Made by a program: the position numbers and the translations under genes. A stretch of 64,000 nucleotides of DNA from Trichobilharzia regenti (taxonomy: Eukaryota > Platyhelminthes > Trematoda > Strigeidida > Schistosomatidae). Where the stretch lies: the NCBI GenBank assembly GCA_944472135.2, contig OX235270.1, forward strand, positions 71,805,168 to 71,869,167. Reading direction: 5' to 3'. The notes beneath the pieces are model-generated. The model was not told the DNA's origin. It saw only the letters and a list, made by a program, of their open reading frames with translations, and ran no database searches. Positions 1 to 10,140 of this stretch are shown one piece after another (positions within the stretch are counted from its first letter, which is position 1; every line of letters begins with the position of its first letter).

Positions 1-623
1 TGTTGAGATCAGTGATATATTTGTTCCATTTTTCAGCAGTCCTATCAGGCTTGAAGACTCCTTGTGCTGGCACAAATAGTCCCATAAGTTGAAGTCGATT
101 TCATCTGGTGGTCACAGAAGGAATCATTTGGAAATCATCTTAGTCTGAAGAAAGTAGTAGTAGGGACAACATAACGCTAAGCTGAAAAAGTAGGGGGTGT
201 GAACTTAGATCACTATCTAGTGCATGGGACACTCAGGATCAGGTAAATAATCTTCAAAGAGTAAGGTACCATGTATGAAAATTAAAAAAGAAGTCACGAA
301 GGTTGCCTTCACTAAAATCATCATCACAGGCCCCTGTCAGTTGATGGGCTCAAGCCAGATTAGACGAATTCAGTCGTCCGGCTAAGGCAAAATAATAACT
401 AAAATGCGACTGGCCAGTCCGAATCCCAGATTTGTGTGACTACTACGGGCAATTCTCTCTGGAATAATTTTCTAAGGTACATACCACTGACATATGAAGT
501 ACTTTTGCATAGCGTAGTCGAATCGTTCTCACTAGAACGCATAATATTGTCTTTTGTCTTCATTCTCTTGGGCCAAGAAGGTAAACTGATTACTACCCAG
601 TATCTAAACTTCGCTCGGTTTAA
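1..623. other. No supported gene
   Basis: Both strands were read. Short open frames exist around 399-786 but resemble nothing recognised and overlap one another on opposite strands, so none is called. No LTR, tail or tandem repeat was seen here. Confidence 0.4.
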
Positions 624-1067
624 CCACTGTTTTTCAATATCGAATACACAAACTATCAGAATAATACGGCTGAAAGAAGGAAGAGAACAACCGTTCTCCA
701 GTCGACCAGAAGTGGATCTAGACAAGCGGATTCTTCTGCGCGTACTGCCAAGAAGGCAAATCTTTCCGTCGTTAACGCTATTATAAGCTGCCGTATAAGA
801 AAATATCTAATTGAATTACGTGAGTACATACGCCGTTGTCTGGACGCATTATTCTCCCACATGTTTGAAGATTACGATGTATCGAATAGGGATATCCTGT
901 GTAAGATCAATTCAATTCCCATCCTTGAATCAAGTCAACCTGGCCCGGATCAGCCTAGCGTTGTTTCAACCCAGTTATCCATGTCTAACGTGTCCATCCC
1001 CCCTTGTTTAATGAACTGTGTGCGTGCTTTTACATCGATCCGTTTAGTTAGACCGTTGCACTCATGA
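624..1067 (+). CDS. Unidentified open frame, possible exon or ORF1 relic
   Basis: A single plus frame stays open from just after a TAA at 621-623 to a stop at 1065-1067, about 147 codons. The first third is rich in Arg, Thr and Ser (a basic stretch with RRKR). The middle reads like an amphipathic helical region around NAIISCRIRKYLIELREY and FSHMFEDYDVSNRDIL. The first internal ATG is at 861. A pyrimidine-rich run followed by CAG near 657-659 could be a splice acceptor, so this could be a host exon or the end of a retroelement ORF1. I do not recognise the family. The young CsRn1-clade element inserts only 40 bp downstream. Confidence 0.3.
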   Translation, partial: PLFFNIEYTNYQNNTAERRKRTTVLQSTRSGSRQADSSARTAKKANLSVVNAIISCRIRKYLIELREYIRRCLDALFSHMFEDYDVSNRDILCKINSIPILESSQPGPDQPSVVSTQLSMSNVSIPPCLMNCVRAFTSIRLVRPLHS

Positions 1068-1111
1068 CCCAATCAGAGCATTTTGTGAACTATTATTTTT
1101 GCTGACCCATG

Positions 1112-1592
1112 TGTTGAGTACGTAACAATGTGATTGTACACTTTTTGGTTACTTGTATAAATTCGAGATATTGTACATAATTTTTGTTTAAAACGCTTCT
1201 TGTTGAAATATACATAACTTCCGTGTACAATTGAAAAATACACTCTGCTGTTGGAGACTTCGTCTTCTCCCTGGTCACTTCTGCTTACTTGCTCCACTCA
1301 CACCGTGTTGTATACTTCGGATTTATTGTAGGAGCCTACTACTCTCAACCGAAGACATTTCTACAACCGGAACACAGCAGCTACAGCAGACGCAGTCCAA
1401 ACAATTAACGTGCCCGTGGATTATATAATTAATTTGTAGTCGAGGACTTAGACGTTATCTACAAGTAATCCTTTTTGTTGCTATAACTCGTCACTGTATT
1501 TTTGGTAATATATTGTGATTTAACACTCCACTGACTTGGATTATTACTTTTATACTTGGAATGTTAGTGAACTCTAATATTAGTCCCCTACA
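1112..1592 (+). repeat. 5' LTR of CsRn1-1
   Basis: 481 bp, TGTTG to CTACA, identical by eye to 6206-6686. It is AT-rich and contains a TTATATAATTAATTT stretch near 1421-1435 that could serve as a TATA-type promoter. Confidence 0.95.
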
Positions 1593-1599
1593 AATTAAT

Positions 1600-1616
1600 T
1601 GGTGAGCCCGATAAGA
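1600..1616 (+). promoter_or_regulatory. Primer-binding site of CsRn1-1
   Basis: TGGTGAGCCCGATAAG starts 7 bases after the 5' LTR. TGG complements the universal CCA tRNA end, and the first 12 bases fit a tRNA-Trp 3' end as described for the CsRn1 clade. The CsRn1-clade fragment at 22727-25375 carries the same TGGTGAGCCC start in the equivalent place. Confidence 0.75.
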
Positions 1617-1732
1617 ACACGGATTATTTTGGCATATTCATATTCTTATTTTTGCTATTTTGTATATTCATTGTGATTTTGTGTGTGGTTTATATTTGTA
1701 TCCTAATTTGTACCAATAACCCCATATTCATA

Positions 1733-2620
1733 ATGTCATCACCTCGGTCCGGTACATCAAACGAGCAGACAACTAATAGCGAGACAAATGCCACAATAAA
1801 TGCCATCACTGATTTTCGTTTACCCCAATACGGTTTCGCGGAACCAAGGATTTGGTTTGCGGTAATTGAACCGTTGCTAGAAGCACGGGGCATTAAGTCC
1901 CAAATAGCCAAATATGGTATGGTGCTGGCAGAACTCCCTCCGTCAGTATTGACAGAAATCAGCGATTTCATCGAAGATCCTCCGACGGAACATCAATTTG
2001 ATAAACTTAAAGCCCTCCTCATACAACGTACCAGTTTGTCGGATGAGAAAAGAATCCAACAATTGCTCACAGGCTGTGATCTAGGCCCACGTAAACCATC
2101 CCAGCTACTCAGGCACATGCGCCAGTTAATCGGACATCATAAAGTAGACGAGGTAGTGCTGAAACAGATGTGGTTGCAACGTTTACCTAGAAATGTCCAG
2201 CAAATTTTAATCATCTCAGGAAAGTCGTATGACTTAGACCAACTAAGTGACATGGCAGATAGTATTATGGATGTTTTATCTGATAACACCATAAGTCACG
2301 TAGCATCTGATAGTGCCACACCGTGTCATTCCACACCCACGGCAGACACACCGATACTCGCCGCCATTGCAGACTTAGCGGCAAGGATTGACAAGTTGGA
2401 GACTAATAGGTCGGATCGACAAGTCCGGAGGCGGAGCTCACAGAGAAGGTCACCATCACGACGACGATCCTTCTCACGACAGCGTTCTTACACGTCTTCT
2501 CGGGATAGCAATATATGCTGGTATCACTGGAAGTTTGGACGTCATGCCCTGAAATGTGTAAAACCGTGCAGCTTTAGCGAAGCCAACCAGGCTCAGGGAA
2601 ACGCCTCAGCCAGACAGTGA
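1733..2620 (+). CDS. gag: Gag of CsRn1-1 with CHCC zinc box
   Basis: Encodes the nucleocapsid/capsid-type structural protein, 295 residues from the ATG at 1733. The frame is open upstream to 1652, but that extension is a hydrophobic run unlike Gag; the downstream ATG fits the homologous Gag at 24257-25084. The body is helical capsid-like sequence with LLTGCDLG and MWLQRLP motifs. A Ser/Arg-rich basic stretch at about residues 225-255 precedes the zinc box CWYH-x9-C-x3-C starting near residue 262, the unusual CHCC form typical of the CsRn1 clade. The stop TGA overlaps the pol ATG (TGATG), so translation may restart there. Confidence 0.9.
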   Translation: MSSPRSGTSNEQTTNSETNATINAITDFRLPQYGFAEPRIWFAVIEPLLEARGIKSQIAKYGMVLAELPPSVLTEISDFIEDPPTEHQFDKLKALLIQRTSLSDEKRIQQLLTGCDLGPRKPSQLLRHMRQLIGHHKVDEVVLKQMWLQRLPRNVQQILIISGKSYDLDQLSDMADSIMDVLSDNTISHVASDSATPCHSTPTADTPILAAIADLAARIDKLETNRSDRQVRRRSSQRRSPSRRRSFSRQRSYTSSRDSNICWYHWKFGRHALKCVKPCSFSEANQAQGNASARQ

Positions 2621-5600
2621 TGGCGACAGCTGTTACTGGCAATCACCCCAGTCGCCTTTTCTATGTGAGGGATTTGACTACCGGCACATTATTCCTGGTA
2701 GATACAGGCGCCGAAGTCAGTGTTATTCCCCCCTCACTATCCAGGCGATCAGCCAAAATACCTGGTAAACTTTCACTTCGTGCTGCCAACCAAACCGACA
2801 TACCGACGTATGGCGAACAGTCAATGATTTTAAACCTAGGACTACGCCGACGTTTCACATGGATCTTCATAGTAGCTGACGTACGTCACGCTATACTAGG
2901 TGCAGACTTCCTAAGTCACTTCAATCTGTTGGTTGATATCAGCAAGAAAAAACTGGTTGACAATTGCACCCAACTCAAGATCCACGGTATTACATGTGAC
3001 TACTCTGTTCATAGCATCTGTATAGAAAAGCCGGAGAGTGAAATGTTCTCTGCTTTATTGCAACGATTTCCTAAAATCCTTAAACCATCATACAATGTTG
3101 AAGATATATCTCATACAGTTACGCATAAGATCATCACAACAGGACAACCTGTGAAGGCACGTCCACGACGGTTACCACCCGATAAACTAGCAGCAGCTAA
3201 GTCGGAATTTGAACATATGATGCAGCTAGGTATCATACGACCATCTAACAGCCCATGGTCTTCACCTCTGCACATGGTACCTAAAACTAATCATGACTGG
3301 CGGCCATGTGGAGATTATCGCGCTTTGAATAACGCTACGGTCCCAGATCGTTATCCTATACCTCATCTCCACGACTTCTCCTTGACCTTACATGGAAAGA
3401 CCATTTTTACTAAAGTTGACTTGGTCAGGGCATATCATCAAATACCAGTCGCTCCAGAAGACATTGCAAAAACAGCAATTATCACGCCTTTTGGATTATT
3501 CGAATTCTTGAGAATGCCTTTCGGACTAAAGAATGCTGCTCAAACATTTCAGCGTTTTATGGACCAAGTTACCCAAGGTCTTGATTTCGTCTTTGTATAT
3601 ATCGACGATGTCTTAATCGCCAGCTCATCGATGGAAGAACATATGCAACACTTAAGCTTGTTATTTCAAAGGTTTGAACAATTTGGAGTTGTTATCAATC
3701 CAAAGAAATGTATTTTTGGTTCCCCTTCCATTGAATTCTTAGGACATCGAATAACTGCCGAAGGCATCAGACCTACCGAAGATAAGATAGAAACTATTAA
3801 GAACTTTCCCGAACCTGATTCCTTAAAGAAACTTAGACGTTTTCTCGGGATGTTCAACTTCTACCGACGTTTTATTCCATCATGTGCCTCCATAGTTCAG
3901 CCACTGACCGACCTACTTAGATGCAATTCGAAGAAATTTCAGTGGTCTGAAGAAGCAAAAGCAGCATTTAATAATGCAAAAGATGCCTTATCCAACGTTG
4001 TAATGTTATCTCATATCAACCCAGAAGCTTCACTCATTTTATGTACAGATGCATCGCAGGTAGCAGTGGGAGCAGTTTTACAACAAAAGTTCAATAATGA
4101 CATCACTCCACTTGCTTTCTTCTCCAAGAAATTGGAACCTGCGCAAACTCGTTACAGTACCTTTGGCAGAGAACTGTTAGCCATCTACCTAGCAGTTAAA
4201 CATTTCAGTTACTTACTACAGGGCCGGCATTTCACTATTTTTACTGACCACAAGCCCCTGTGTCATGCTTTCACTACTTCACTCGATAAACACTCCCCTA
4301 GAGAAGCCAGACAGTTGGATTATATCTCCCAATTCTCAACCGACATCCAGTACATCAAAGGAGATGCGAACGTGGTAGCCGATTCTCTTTCAAGAAGTGA
4401 CATTAACCAGCTTCAAACGTCGGTAGACATCAGTCTTGATCGTATGGCTCAATTACAAAGAGATGACGTTGAACTCCAAACCTGCCGCAGAAACTCTTCC
4501 TTACAGCTCAAAGATGTGCCTATCCCCTTATCAGATGCAACCATAGTCTGCGATGTATCTACCGGAACTAATCGTCCATTTGTCCCTCTCAGTTGCCGAA
4601 AAGCATTGTTCGAACATTTACATTCGCTTTCTCACCCTGGAGTACGCGCCACGGTCAGACTGATCAGCGAACGCTTCGTGTGGCCTAAAATGAACTCTGA
4701 CATTCGGAGATGGGCACGAGAATGTATCCAATGCCAATGCTCCAAAGTACACCGCCACACTATTACAACCCCGAAGACGTTTAAATTACCCGAAAGGAGA
4801 TTTCAGCATATCCATATAGATATCGTGGGACCATTGCCAACATCAAGGGGATATACACATATCCTGACAGCGATTGATAGATTTACTCGTTGGGCTATTG
4901 CATGCCCCTTAAACGACATATCTGCTGAAAACGTTGCTTTAGTTTTTCTCGACCGTTGGGTGTCAAACTACGGTGTACCGACTACTATTACATCCGACCG
5001 CGGTCCTCAATTCCAATCGACACTCTTTCGCGAACTGACGAGACTTCTGGGAGTGAAACATATCTCCACAACAGCCTATCATCCGGCAGCGAATGGTCTA
5101 GTGGAAAGATTCCACAGACAACTGAAAAGCTCCCTGATGGCGCAGAATGATACATCTAAGTGGAGTGAATACTTACCTTTGATTTTACTTGGTATCCGTT
5201 CTACTATCAAAGAAGATTTAGGATGTACACCGGCTCAACTTGTCTATGGCACCAACCTAACCTTGCCTGGACAGCTAGTCCCCTCAGCCGATTCCACAGA
5301 CGTGAACATTGCCGACTTCACTAACCGATTAACTAGACAAATGCTTCAACTTCAACCAACAGCACCTCGACAATCTCCCCGAAGAGATCAGATCAACAAA
5401 CATCTACAAACTTGCAAATTCGTCTTCATTCGAGTCGACGCCATCAGAAAAGGATTGCAACCTCCATACGAAGGACCCTTTCAAGTTATTAAACGTTCAG
5501 ACAAACACTTTACAGTGAACAAGAATGGAAGACGAGAGACTGTTTCAATTGATCGAATCAAACCCGCATACACCGACAACGACTTCGAATCTACATCGGC

Positions 5601-5730
5601 AGCTGCGCAATCAAATAATCAAACATCCGAATCCCCTCCACCGGCACCAAGTCTTATCCTCCCTCCATATCACACACGTAGTGGTCGGCAAATCAGTAAA
5701 CCGGCTCGCTACGTTCATTTTGAGGACTAA
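2620..5730 (+). CDS. pol: Pol of CsRn1-1: protease, RT, RNase H, integrase
   Basis: About 1036 residues in the -1 frame relative to gag, starting at the ATG that shares bases with the gag stop. Domain order is Ty3/Gypsy. Aspartic protease LVDTGAEVS is near residue 28. Reverse transcriptase has YIDDVLIAS near residues 328-331. RNase H has LCTDAS near 475. Integrase has an HHCC zinc finger near 669-708 and a catalytic D, D-35-E set: HIDIVGP near 734, TSDRGPQ near 793 and the Glu of LVERF 35 residues on. There is no chromodomain; the C-terminus is a Pro/Ser-rich tail. The frame has no lesion, so the enzyme is probably active. A GTG just before the ATG is open but is not needed. Confidence 0.95.
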   Translation: MATAVTGNHPSRLFYVRDLTTGTLFLVDTGAEVSVIPPSLSRRSAKIPGKLSLRAANQTDIPTYGEQSMILNLGLRRRFTWIFIVADVRHAILGADFLSHFNLLVDISKKKLVDNCTQLKIHGITCDYSVHSICIEKPESEMFSALLQRFPKILKPSYNVEDISHTVTHKIITTGQPVKARPRRLPPDKLAAAKSEFEHMMQLGIIRPSNSPWSSPLHMVPKTNHDWRPCGDYRALNNATVPDRYPIPHLHDFSLTLHGKTIFTKVDLVRAYHQIPVAPEDIAKTAIITPFGLFEFLRMPFGLKNAAQTFQRFMDQVTQGLDFVFVYIDDVLIASSSMEEHMQHLSLLFQRFEQFGVVINPKKCIFGSPSIEFLGHRITAEGIRPTEDKIETIKNFPEPDSLKKLRRFLGMFNFYRRFIPSCASIVQPLTDLLRCNSKKFQWSEEAKAAFNNAKDALSNVVMLSHINPEASLILCTDASQVAVGAVLQQKFNNDITPLAFFSKKLEPAQTRYSTFGRELLAIYLAVKHFSYLLQGRHFTIFTDHKPLCHAFTTSLDKHSPREARQLDYISQFSTDIQYIKGDANVVADSLSRSDINQLQTSVDISLDRMAQLQRDDVELQTCRRNSSLQLKDVPIPLSDATIVCDVSTGTNRPFVPLSCRKALFEHLHSLSHPGVRATVRLISERFVWPKMNSDIRRWARECIQCQCSKVHRHTITTPKTFKLPERRFQHIHIDIVGPLPTSRGYTHILTAIDRFTRWAIACPLNDISAENVALVFLDRWVSNYGVPTTITSDRGPQFQSTLFRELTRLLGVKHISTTAYHPAANGLVERFHRQLKSSLMAQNDTSKWSEYLPLILLGIRSTIKEDLGCTPAQLVYGTNLTLPGQLVPSADSTDVNIADFTNRLTRQMLQLQPTAPRQSPRRDQINKHLQTCKFVFIRVDAIRKGLQPPYEGPFQVIKRSDKHFTVNKNGRRETVSIDRIKPAYTDNDFESTSAAAQSNNQTSESPPPAPSLILPPYHTRSGRQISKPARYVHFED

Positions 5731-6205
5731 CAAAAGAAAAATAATTAAAAATTATTATTATCTTTTTCGTTTAGACATTATCATCATGACGGTTAGTATT
5801 TCGTCGTAAACTTTGATGTTACTATCACTATTATTTATTTATATGTACCTCACCGAAAAAACAGGTAGTTTCCTTTCCAAAAACTATTGATCTTTAATCC
5901 ATATTTTTTTAATGTTTCTTTCCCCTCCTTAATTACTGTGTATTTACATATTTTTCTTTATACATTAAAAATCTATGTTCATGGTTAGTGCAAATTTAAG
6001 TGACATGACTTTCTATTTCAATTTTTATTGCTGAACCAATTGTATATGCTTTCAGACTTTACATGACTCACATACCTTCTCGCGTTTATGCATGTTGTAA
6101 TATATCCCTATTTTTATCCAAAAGTTGCTATTACTATTATTATTTACTTCATAGTTTTACTTATCATTTCCCGGTTGTCTCTCCGGACCTCTAGGGGGGG
6201 AGCCG
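5731..6205 (+). other. 3' untranslated region and polypurine tract of CsRn1-1
   Basis: 475 bases of AT-rich noncoding DNA between the pol stop and the 3' LTR. AGGGGGGGAG at 6193-6202 is the likely polypurine tract that primes plus-strand synthesis. No other gene is seen. Confidence 0.8.
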
Positions 6206-6686
6206 TGTTGAGTACGTAACAATGTGATTGTACACTTTTTGGTTACTTGTATAAATTCGAGATATTGTACATAATTTTTGTTTAAAACGCTTCTTGTTGA
6301 AATATACATAACTTCCGTGTACAATTGAAAAATACACTCTGCTGTTGGAGACTTCGTCTTCTCCCTGGTCACTTCTGCTTACTTGCTCCACTCACACCGT
6401 GTTGTATACTTCGGATTTATTGTAGGAGCCTACTACTCTCAACCGAAGACATTTCTACAACCGGAACACAGCAGCTACAGCAGACGCAGTCCAAACAATT
6501 AACGTGCCCGTGGATTATATAATTAATTTGTAGTCGAGGACTTAGACGTTATCTACAAGTAATCCTTTTTGTTGCTATAACTCGTCACTGTATTTTTGGT
6601 AATATATTGTGATTTAACACTCCACTGACTTGGATTATTACTTTTATACTTGGAATGTTAGTGAACTCTAATATTAGTCCCCTACA
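6206..6686 (+). repeat. 3' LTR of CsRn1-1
   Basis: 481 bp, identical by eye to the 5' LTR, followed directly by the CATG target duplication at 6687-6690. Confidence 0.95.
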
Positions 6687-6690
6687 CATG

Positions 6691-7336
6691 TCTTACTTTG
6701 CACCATTCCGTCTAGTTTATCTTATTTATTGATCTTCATCTGTATTTTCCTACCTGGTTAAGTAGCCAATTAAATTCTATCTTTGTGCCTACGCTCTCTC
6801 CATCTCTTAACCGCTCTCTGTTCTATGCCCCGTCTTACTTGGGTTCATTCTTCTACGAACTGCTTACCTGATCGGTCGTGTCTGATTCCGGCTAGTTCGC
6901 AATTTTGGCTTTAACGCCATTCCGCTCCGATAGTGGTAACTTGCTTTCTGTTAAGCGTGTGCTTCGTACTCTTGAAACCATTAAGGTTTGTTGTATATAT
7001 AATTATTGATTTGTTTATTAACAGTACCGTAGAAACAGTAACCGGCTTCTTGTTTGTTCTGGACCGGGATAGCCTTTATCTACGCATTACTTAATTTCAA
7101 GCGATACTGCTCTTACAGTACTTAACGTCAAACAGAAAATCCCATACCGGACTGGTCAGTACTGAAAGTTCATCCGGAAGAAACTGTGATGAATTGGCAG
7201 CACGCAACGTTGTTGAAAATACATTTTACTTTGGAACAATGCAAACCAAATCAGGGAAGCAAATTTCGGTACAGCAGTCGGTGGGTCGGCAAGTCCCCGT
7301 TTGTATAAACGATCATGTTGATAATCTTTCGTGCCC
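6691..7336. other. No supported gene
   Basis: AT-rich DNA flanking the CsRn1-1 insertion. Only short frames of about 60 codons occur. Nothing recognised. Confidence 0.4.
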
Positions 7337-7573
7337 AGCTCTCATGTCAGTAGTTCGAAATCATCATTATCGCAAGTAACTAGTGCTAAGTCTCGCTACT
7401 AAAGGCGCAGCCGAAAGAGAAACAGCTTCGACAGGAGTTAGAGTTAGAGAAAAAGTTGCTAAAGTCCAGACATGATGTCGAAATGGCCGAGCTGCATGGG
7501 AAGTTAGCCGCGAACGACGAACGGAACATTGAGGAATGTGAAAGAGGTAGTGCCATGATAATTTGCTTTATTC
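7337..7573 (+). pseudogene. BEL/Pao-type Gag N-terminal remnant, frameshifted
   Basis: A Ser-rich lead (SSSKSSLSQVTSAKSR) runs, after a one-base frame change near 7397, into a charged coiled-coil stretch (KEKQLRQELELEKKLLKS, then HDVEMAELHGKLAANDER). This pattern of a Ser-rich lead and a Glu/Lys/Leu coil is typical of BEL/Pao Gag N-termini (family knowledge). It is cut off just before the non-LTR fragment at 7592, which may have inserted here. Moderate to low confidence because only about 75 residues remain. Confidence 0.45.
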
Positions 7574-7591
7574 CAAAAACAGTATTATTGA

Positions 7592-7935
7592 TACAGTAAA
7601 GAATTTTCAGCATTTAATACAATATTGCATCTTATTTACTCAAAAACGACCAAAAAATATAAAAATAAACATTACATAATTATAATAAAAACGTTGTTAT
7701 AGCAACTACACAGCAAATTACTGTATGCAATGCGGAGAAAAATATGCATAAAGTACAAAATTGTAGTAATAACAGTGATAATAAATAAATAAAATAGCAA
7801 AGTTCTAATTAAATGATAGAAAGTGTGACACCATATAATACAGAAAGATGAACAGTCAAATGGTCGATTCACTGGGCCAATTACATAGTAACACATGCGT
7901 TTCACGTCTAGCAGAGTTTTCGTCATATAAAGTTT
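7592..7935 (-). mobile_element. 3' end of an RT-J family non-LTR element
   Basis: The reverse complement matches, with scattered changes, the last coding residues and 3' noncoding end of the element at 58566-60260. Shared landmarks are the RRET motif near the C-terminus, an AT-rich 3' region, and an ending like AATATTGxACTGAAATGCTG. The copy is severely 5'-truncated, as expected from target-primed reverse transcription. Confidence 0.75.
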
Positions 7936-7945
7936 CGACAATTCG

Positions 7946-8412
7946 AGTTTTATCAGAGTATTTAAAATTTTACATATGACTTATCATTCATATATGTCCA
8001 AACAAAGTTCACATTTAAAGGTTTGAAAAAATTTGGGCATTGGGGATATGATATTATAATAAAGGCTTTTTCTAATTCCTAATGAATGAAAAACAAAACG
8101 ATATTGTTTATGCTGACGTTTCGCTATTTAATGCTTATGGCTTTCTCAAAGTATCATTAAACCGGAATTTACAAAATCTCAGCATACATATAACAAAGAG
8201 TTACGGGGTGAGAAAAATATAGGCTTATTTCAACTTTAAAGGACATATTAAAAGTCAAAATAACAATTAAGAACGTTCAAACCAAATACCAAAGGTAATA
8301 GTATGTCTGATATTATATCAAAACAAAGTTTCCTAACTTGATCATCGCTCGTTAGTCTGCGGTCATTTTTGATTGTCAAAGTGGAGAATCGGTAAAGACA
8401 ACAAAATCAAGT
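7946..8412. other. No supported gene
   Basis: AT-rich sequence with no recognised frame or repeat. Confidence 0.4.
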
Positions 8413-8477
8413 GTGGATTGTTGGATTTTATCAGTGTGTAGAATTATGAAAGTAGTGTGTGTTTACATAGTGAACTT

Positions 8478-8541
8478 NNNNNNNNNNNNNNNNNNNNNNN
8501 NNNNNNNNNNNNNNNNNNNNNNNNNNNNNNNNNNNNNNNNN
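8478..8541. other. Assembly gap of 64 N
   Basis: A run of 64 unknown bases. The 20-odd bases directly before it (8455-8477) equal part of the Gypsy-2 pol C-terminus near 21755, so the gap may hide Gypsy sequence or a misjoin. Confidence 0.95.
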
Positions 8542-8766
8542 CACCTGGACAAAGTGACAATAAATGAAGTAGGTCGTTCCAATTATAATATTATTGATTC
8601 CGCTAATAATCCTGATTTTGTAGATAATTCAGAAATAAGTCCAGATAATACTGATGAAAATAATATCACAGAATCAGTTAGAAGGTCGCAGCTACTTGCA
8701 AGCAAACCGAGACATCGTTATAAATACGCAAGGAGATACTCGACGTGTGGCGGATGTGGTGATTGA
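8542..8766 (+). pseudogene. Possible C-terminal tail of a Gypsy-type Pol
   Basis: The frame after the gap gives an Asn/Asp-rich linker followed by SVRRSQLLASKPRHRY and a stop. An RRS-x-LASKP-type tail is common at the end of Gypsy Pol proteins that lack a chromodomain. The part before the gap resembles the Gypsy-2 tail but the part after it does not match Gypsy-2, so if real this is another family. It could equally be a host exon. Confidence 0.35.
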
Positions 8767-8950
8767 CAATTTCTATCTCTGTATTGTTTAAAATACTTAA
8801 TGTTGACTGTTGATATGTTTCATATATGAATTGCAGAATAATTCCGCTAAATACAAATTCCTATGTTCTGCCCTCTCTGTGTTTTGGTTGGATTCGTGCA
8901 ATTCGGTCATCTCGAAATACTAATATTCCAAGTACAATAAATGACTACAG

Positions 8951-9025
8951 TTTTCTTCCTGAATATGAATACACTAAAATGTCCGTTTCCCTTTCTCTTA
9001 ACTAGGCAGTCTATAAATGGTAGTT
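8951..9025 (-). mobile_element. 75-bp scrap of the Penelope-like element
   Basis: Matches, with few changes, the PLE segment between the RT and thumb seen at about 25525-25602. It stops at GTAGTT, and the PLE resumes at 15855 with AGTTCAC. It is therefore probably the far side of P1, split by CR1-A. Confidence 0.8.
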
Positions 9026-9390
9026 TTTTATTTCTGTAACAGAAACCAGCCATTTTTACAGGCATGAACATATGTACACTTTTGAAAACTTATAGAATAT
9101 ATAATATGATTTGTTAATTTAGAAATAAGTTGAATACTGGTAAATGTGAGAGAAACATTTAAAATGAAGTGTACAAATAAGGAAATAGATATAGCGTCAA
9201 ATCTAAACTGTGATTGAAAAAAAATACATGTCAATTTCACGCGGGAATCATAAATGATTGCGTTAGTTGAGGAAGGTAAGTAGCATTTCTGTACAGGTGC
9301 TGACGTATTACATAAGAGATGCAGAATAAACAATAATTATCAGTAAATCATTCATAAAGAGTTTTAAAGTCTATTAAACTTTAAATTCAC

Positions 9391-9558
9391 CTGTAAGTAC
9401 ATCATATTTGTGACATTTCCAGTTGTTTATGAGACCCACTTTGAACTTGTCAGCAGATTTTATAATACCAATGATCCCGTTATTCACCAGATGAGCTAGC
9501 AATATCACGAATAAGTAGAGAATTGCAGCGCTGTATGTACCTTCGTTGAAAGCAGTAT
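9391..9558 (-). other. Exon-like segment, possible tetraspanin-type membrane exon
   Basis: On the minus strand a strong pyrimidine tract ending CAAAG precedes 9558, and an AG|GTGAAT donor follows 9391. The 168 bases between are open, and both edges are phase 1, as in a real cassette exon. The peptide has a hydrophobic membrane segment (AAILYLFVILLAHLV) followed by a charged loop with KFKVGLINNWK and KYD. This is reminiscent of tetraspanin TM3 leading into the large loop, but it is too short to assign. It lies in sense orientation within the presumed CR1-A 3' region. Confidence 0.35.
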
Positions 9559-9994
9559 CTTTGAAAAGAGAAGAAGACACAAGAAAACCGGCAGACAGGT
9601 GCAGAAGTATATAAAAGGTGTTAATAATTCAAAATATATAACAGGCATGGGGTTCATCATTTTTGTTTTGTTTTTTTCAAGAAATATTATTTTCCCGATA
9701 TTTTACAGTCTTTTCTGCGAACAATTAGTTTAAAGTGAAAGACAGGTGATAATTTCACCTACTTACGAGGTTTAAAAGGAATTAAACACAAAAGTCAGAG
9801 TGCGTGAGCTATGTAAAAGAAAAGCGAGGGCCTAGTAATATATGTTTTTCTGAAGTATACAGTTCGGTGTCCTTCTGAAGTAGCGGACTCATACCATTTA
9901 CTTTCATTCGGGAGTTTGCGTCTAAACTTCGGCTCTAGGCAATTTTCAACTTCTATTTCTTTTTTCATTATTTTTTTTAGTTTTTATTTATTCT

Positions 9995-10140
9995 CATTTT
10001 GCAGAAGCCATCCGAACTCAGGAGCCTTAGCAATAGAGTGCTGTCCCACAGATAAGGGTGGTTCACATATGTCCCCACCATCATATCCGCTGACTAGCAG
10101 TCACCACCCTCCCACCTTTTTTGTGCAAGGCCCTGGCGGA
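9995..10140 (+). repeat. Dispersed repeat shared with 48765-48890
   Basis: The two segments share landmarks in the same order: a GAGCCTT start, an ATATCCGCTGA/ATATCTACTGA block, CACCACCCTCCC/CACCCTCCCTCC, CTTTTTTG and a GGCCCTG/GGCTCTG end. Both lie in the 3' regions of CR1-like copies, so this may be an old CR1 3' domain or a short interspersed repeat within it. Confidence 0.6.

Larger units (their letters stand above)
1112..6686 (+). mobile_element. Complete CsRn1-clade Ty3/Gypsy LTR retrotransposon (CsRn1-1)
   Basis: The 5575-bp element has two 481-bp LTRs that begin TGTTG and end CTACA and read identical base for base. A 4-bp target duplication CATG sits at 1108-1111 and 6687-6690. Inside are a tRNA-type primer-binding site, gag, pol and a G-run polypurine tract directly before the 3' LTR. 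Identical LTRs and full open frames mean a recent insertion. Clade assignment rests on the CHCC Gag box and a TGGTGAGCCC primer site, which matches the tRNA-Trp type site reported for the CsRn1 clade of flukes (established knowledge; the tRNA match itself was not computed). Confidence 0.95.

Noticed and set aside
2400..2500. A separate basic DNA-binding protein from the Ser/Arg-rich stretch
   Set aside because: It is the basic linker before the CHCC box of the Gag protein.
8650..8670. Hammerhead ribozyme core (CTGATGA), expected in some PLEs
   Set aside because: CTGATGA occurs here inside a coding-like stretch, with no matching GAAA and stems. I found no convincing core at the PLE ends, though a descriptor search would be needed to exclude one.
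8413..8766. A single 117-codon gene across the N gap
   Set aside because: The frame is continuous only because the unknown bases were counted as codons; the sequence before and after the gap looks like different sources.
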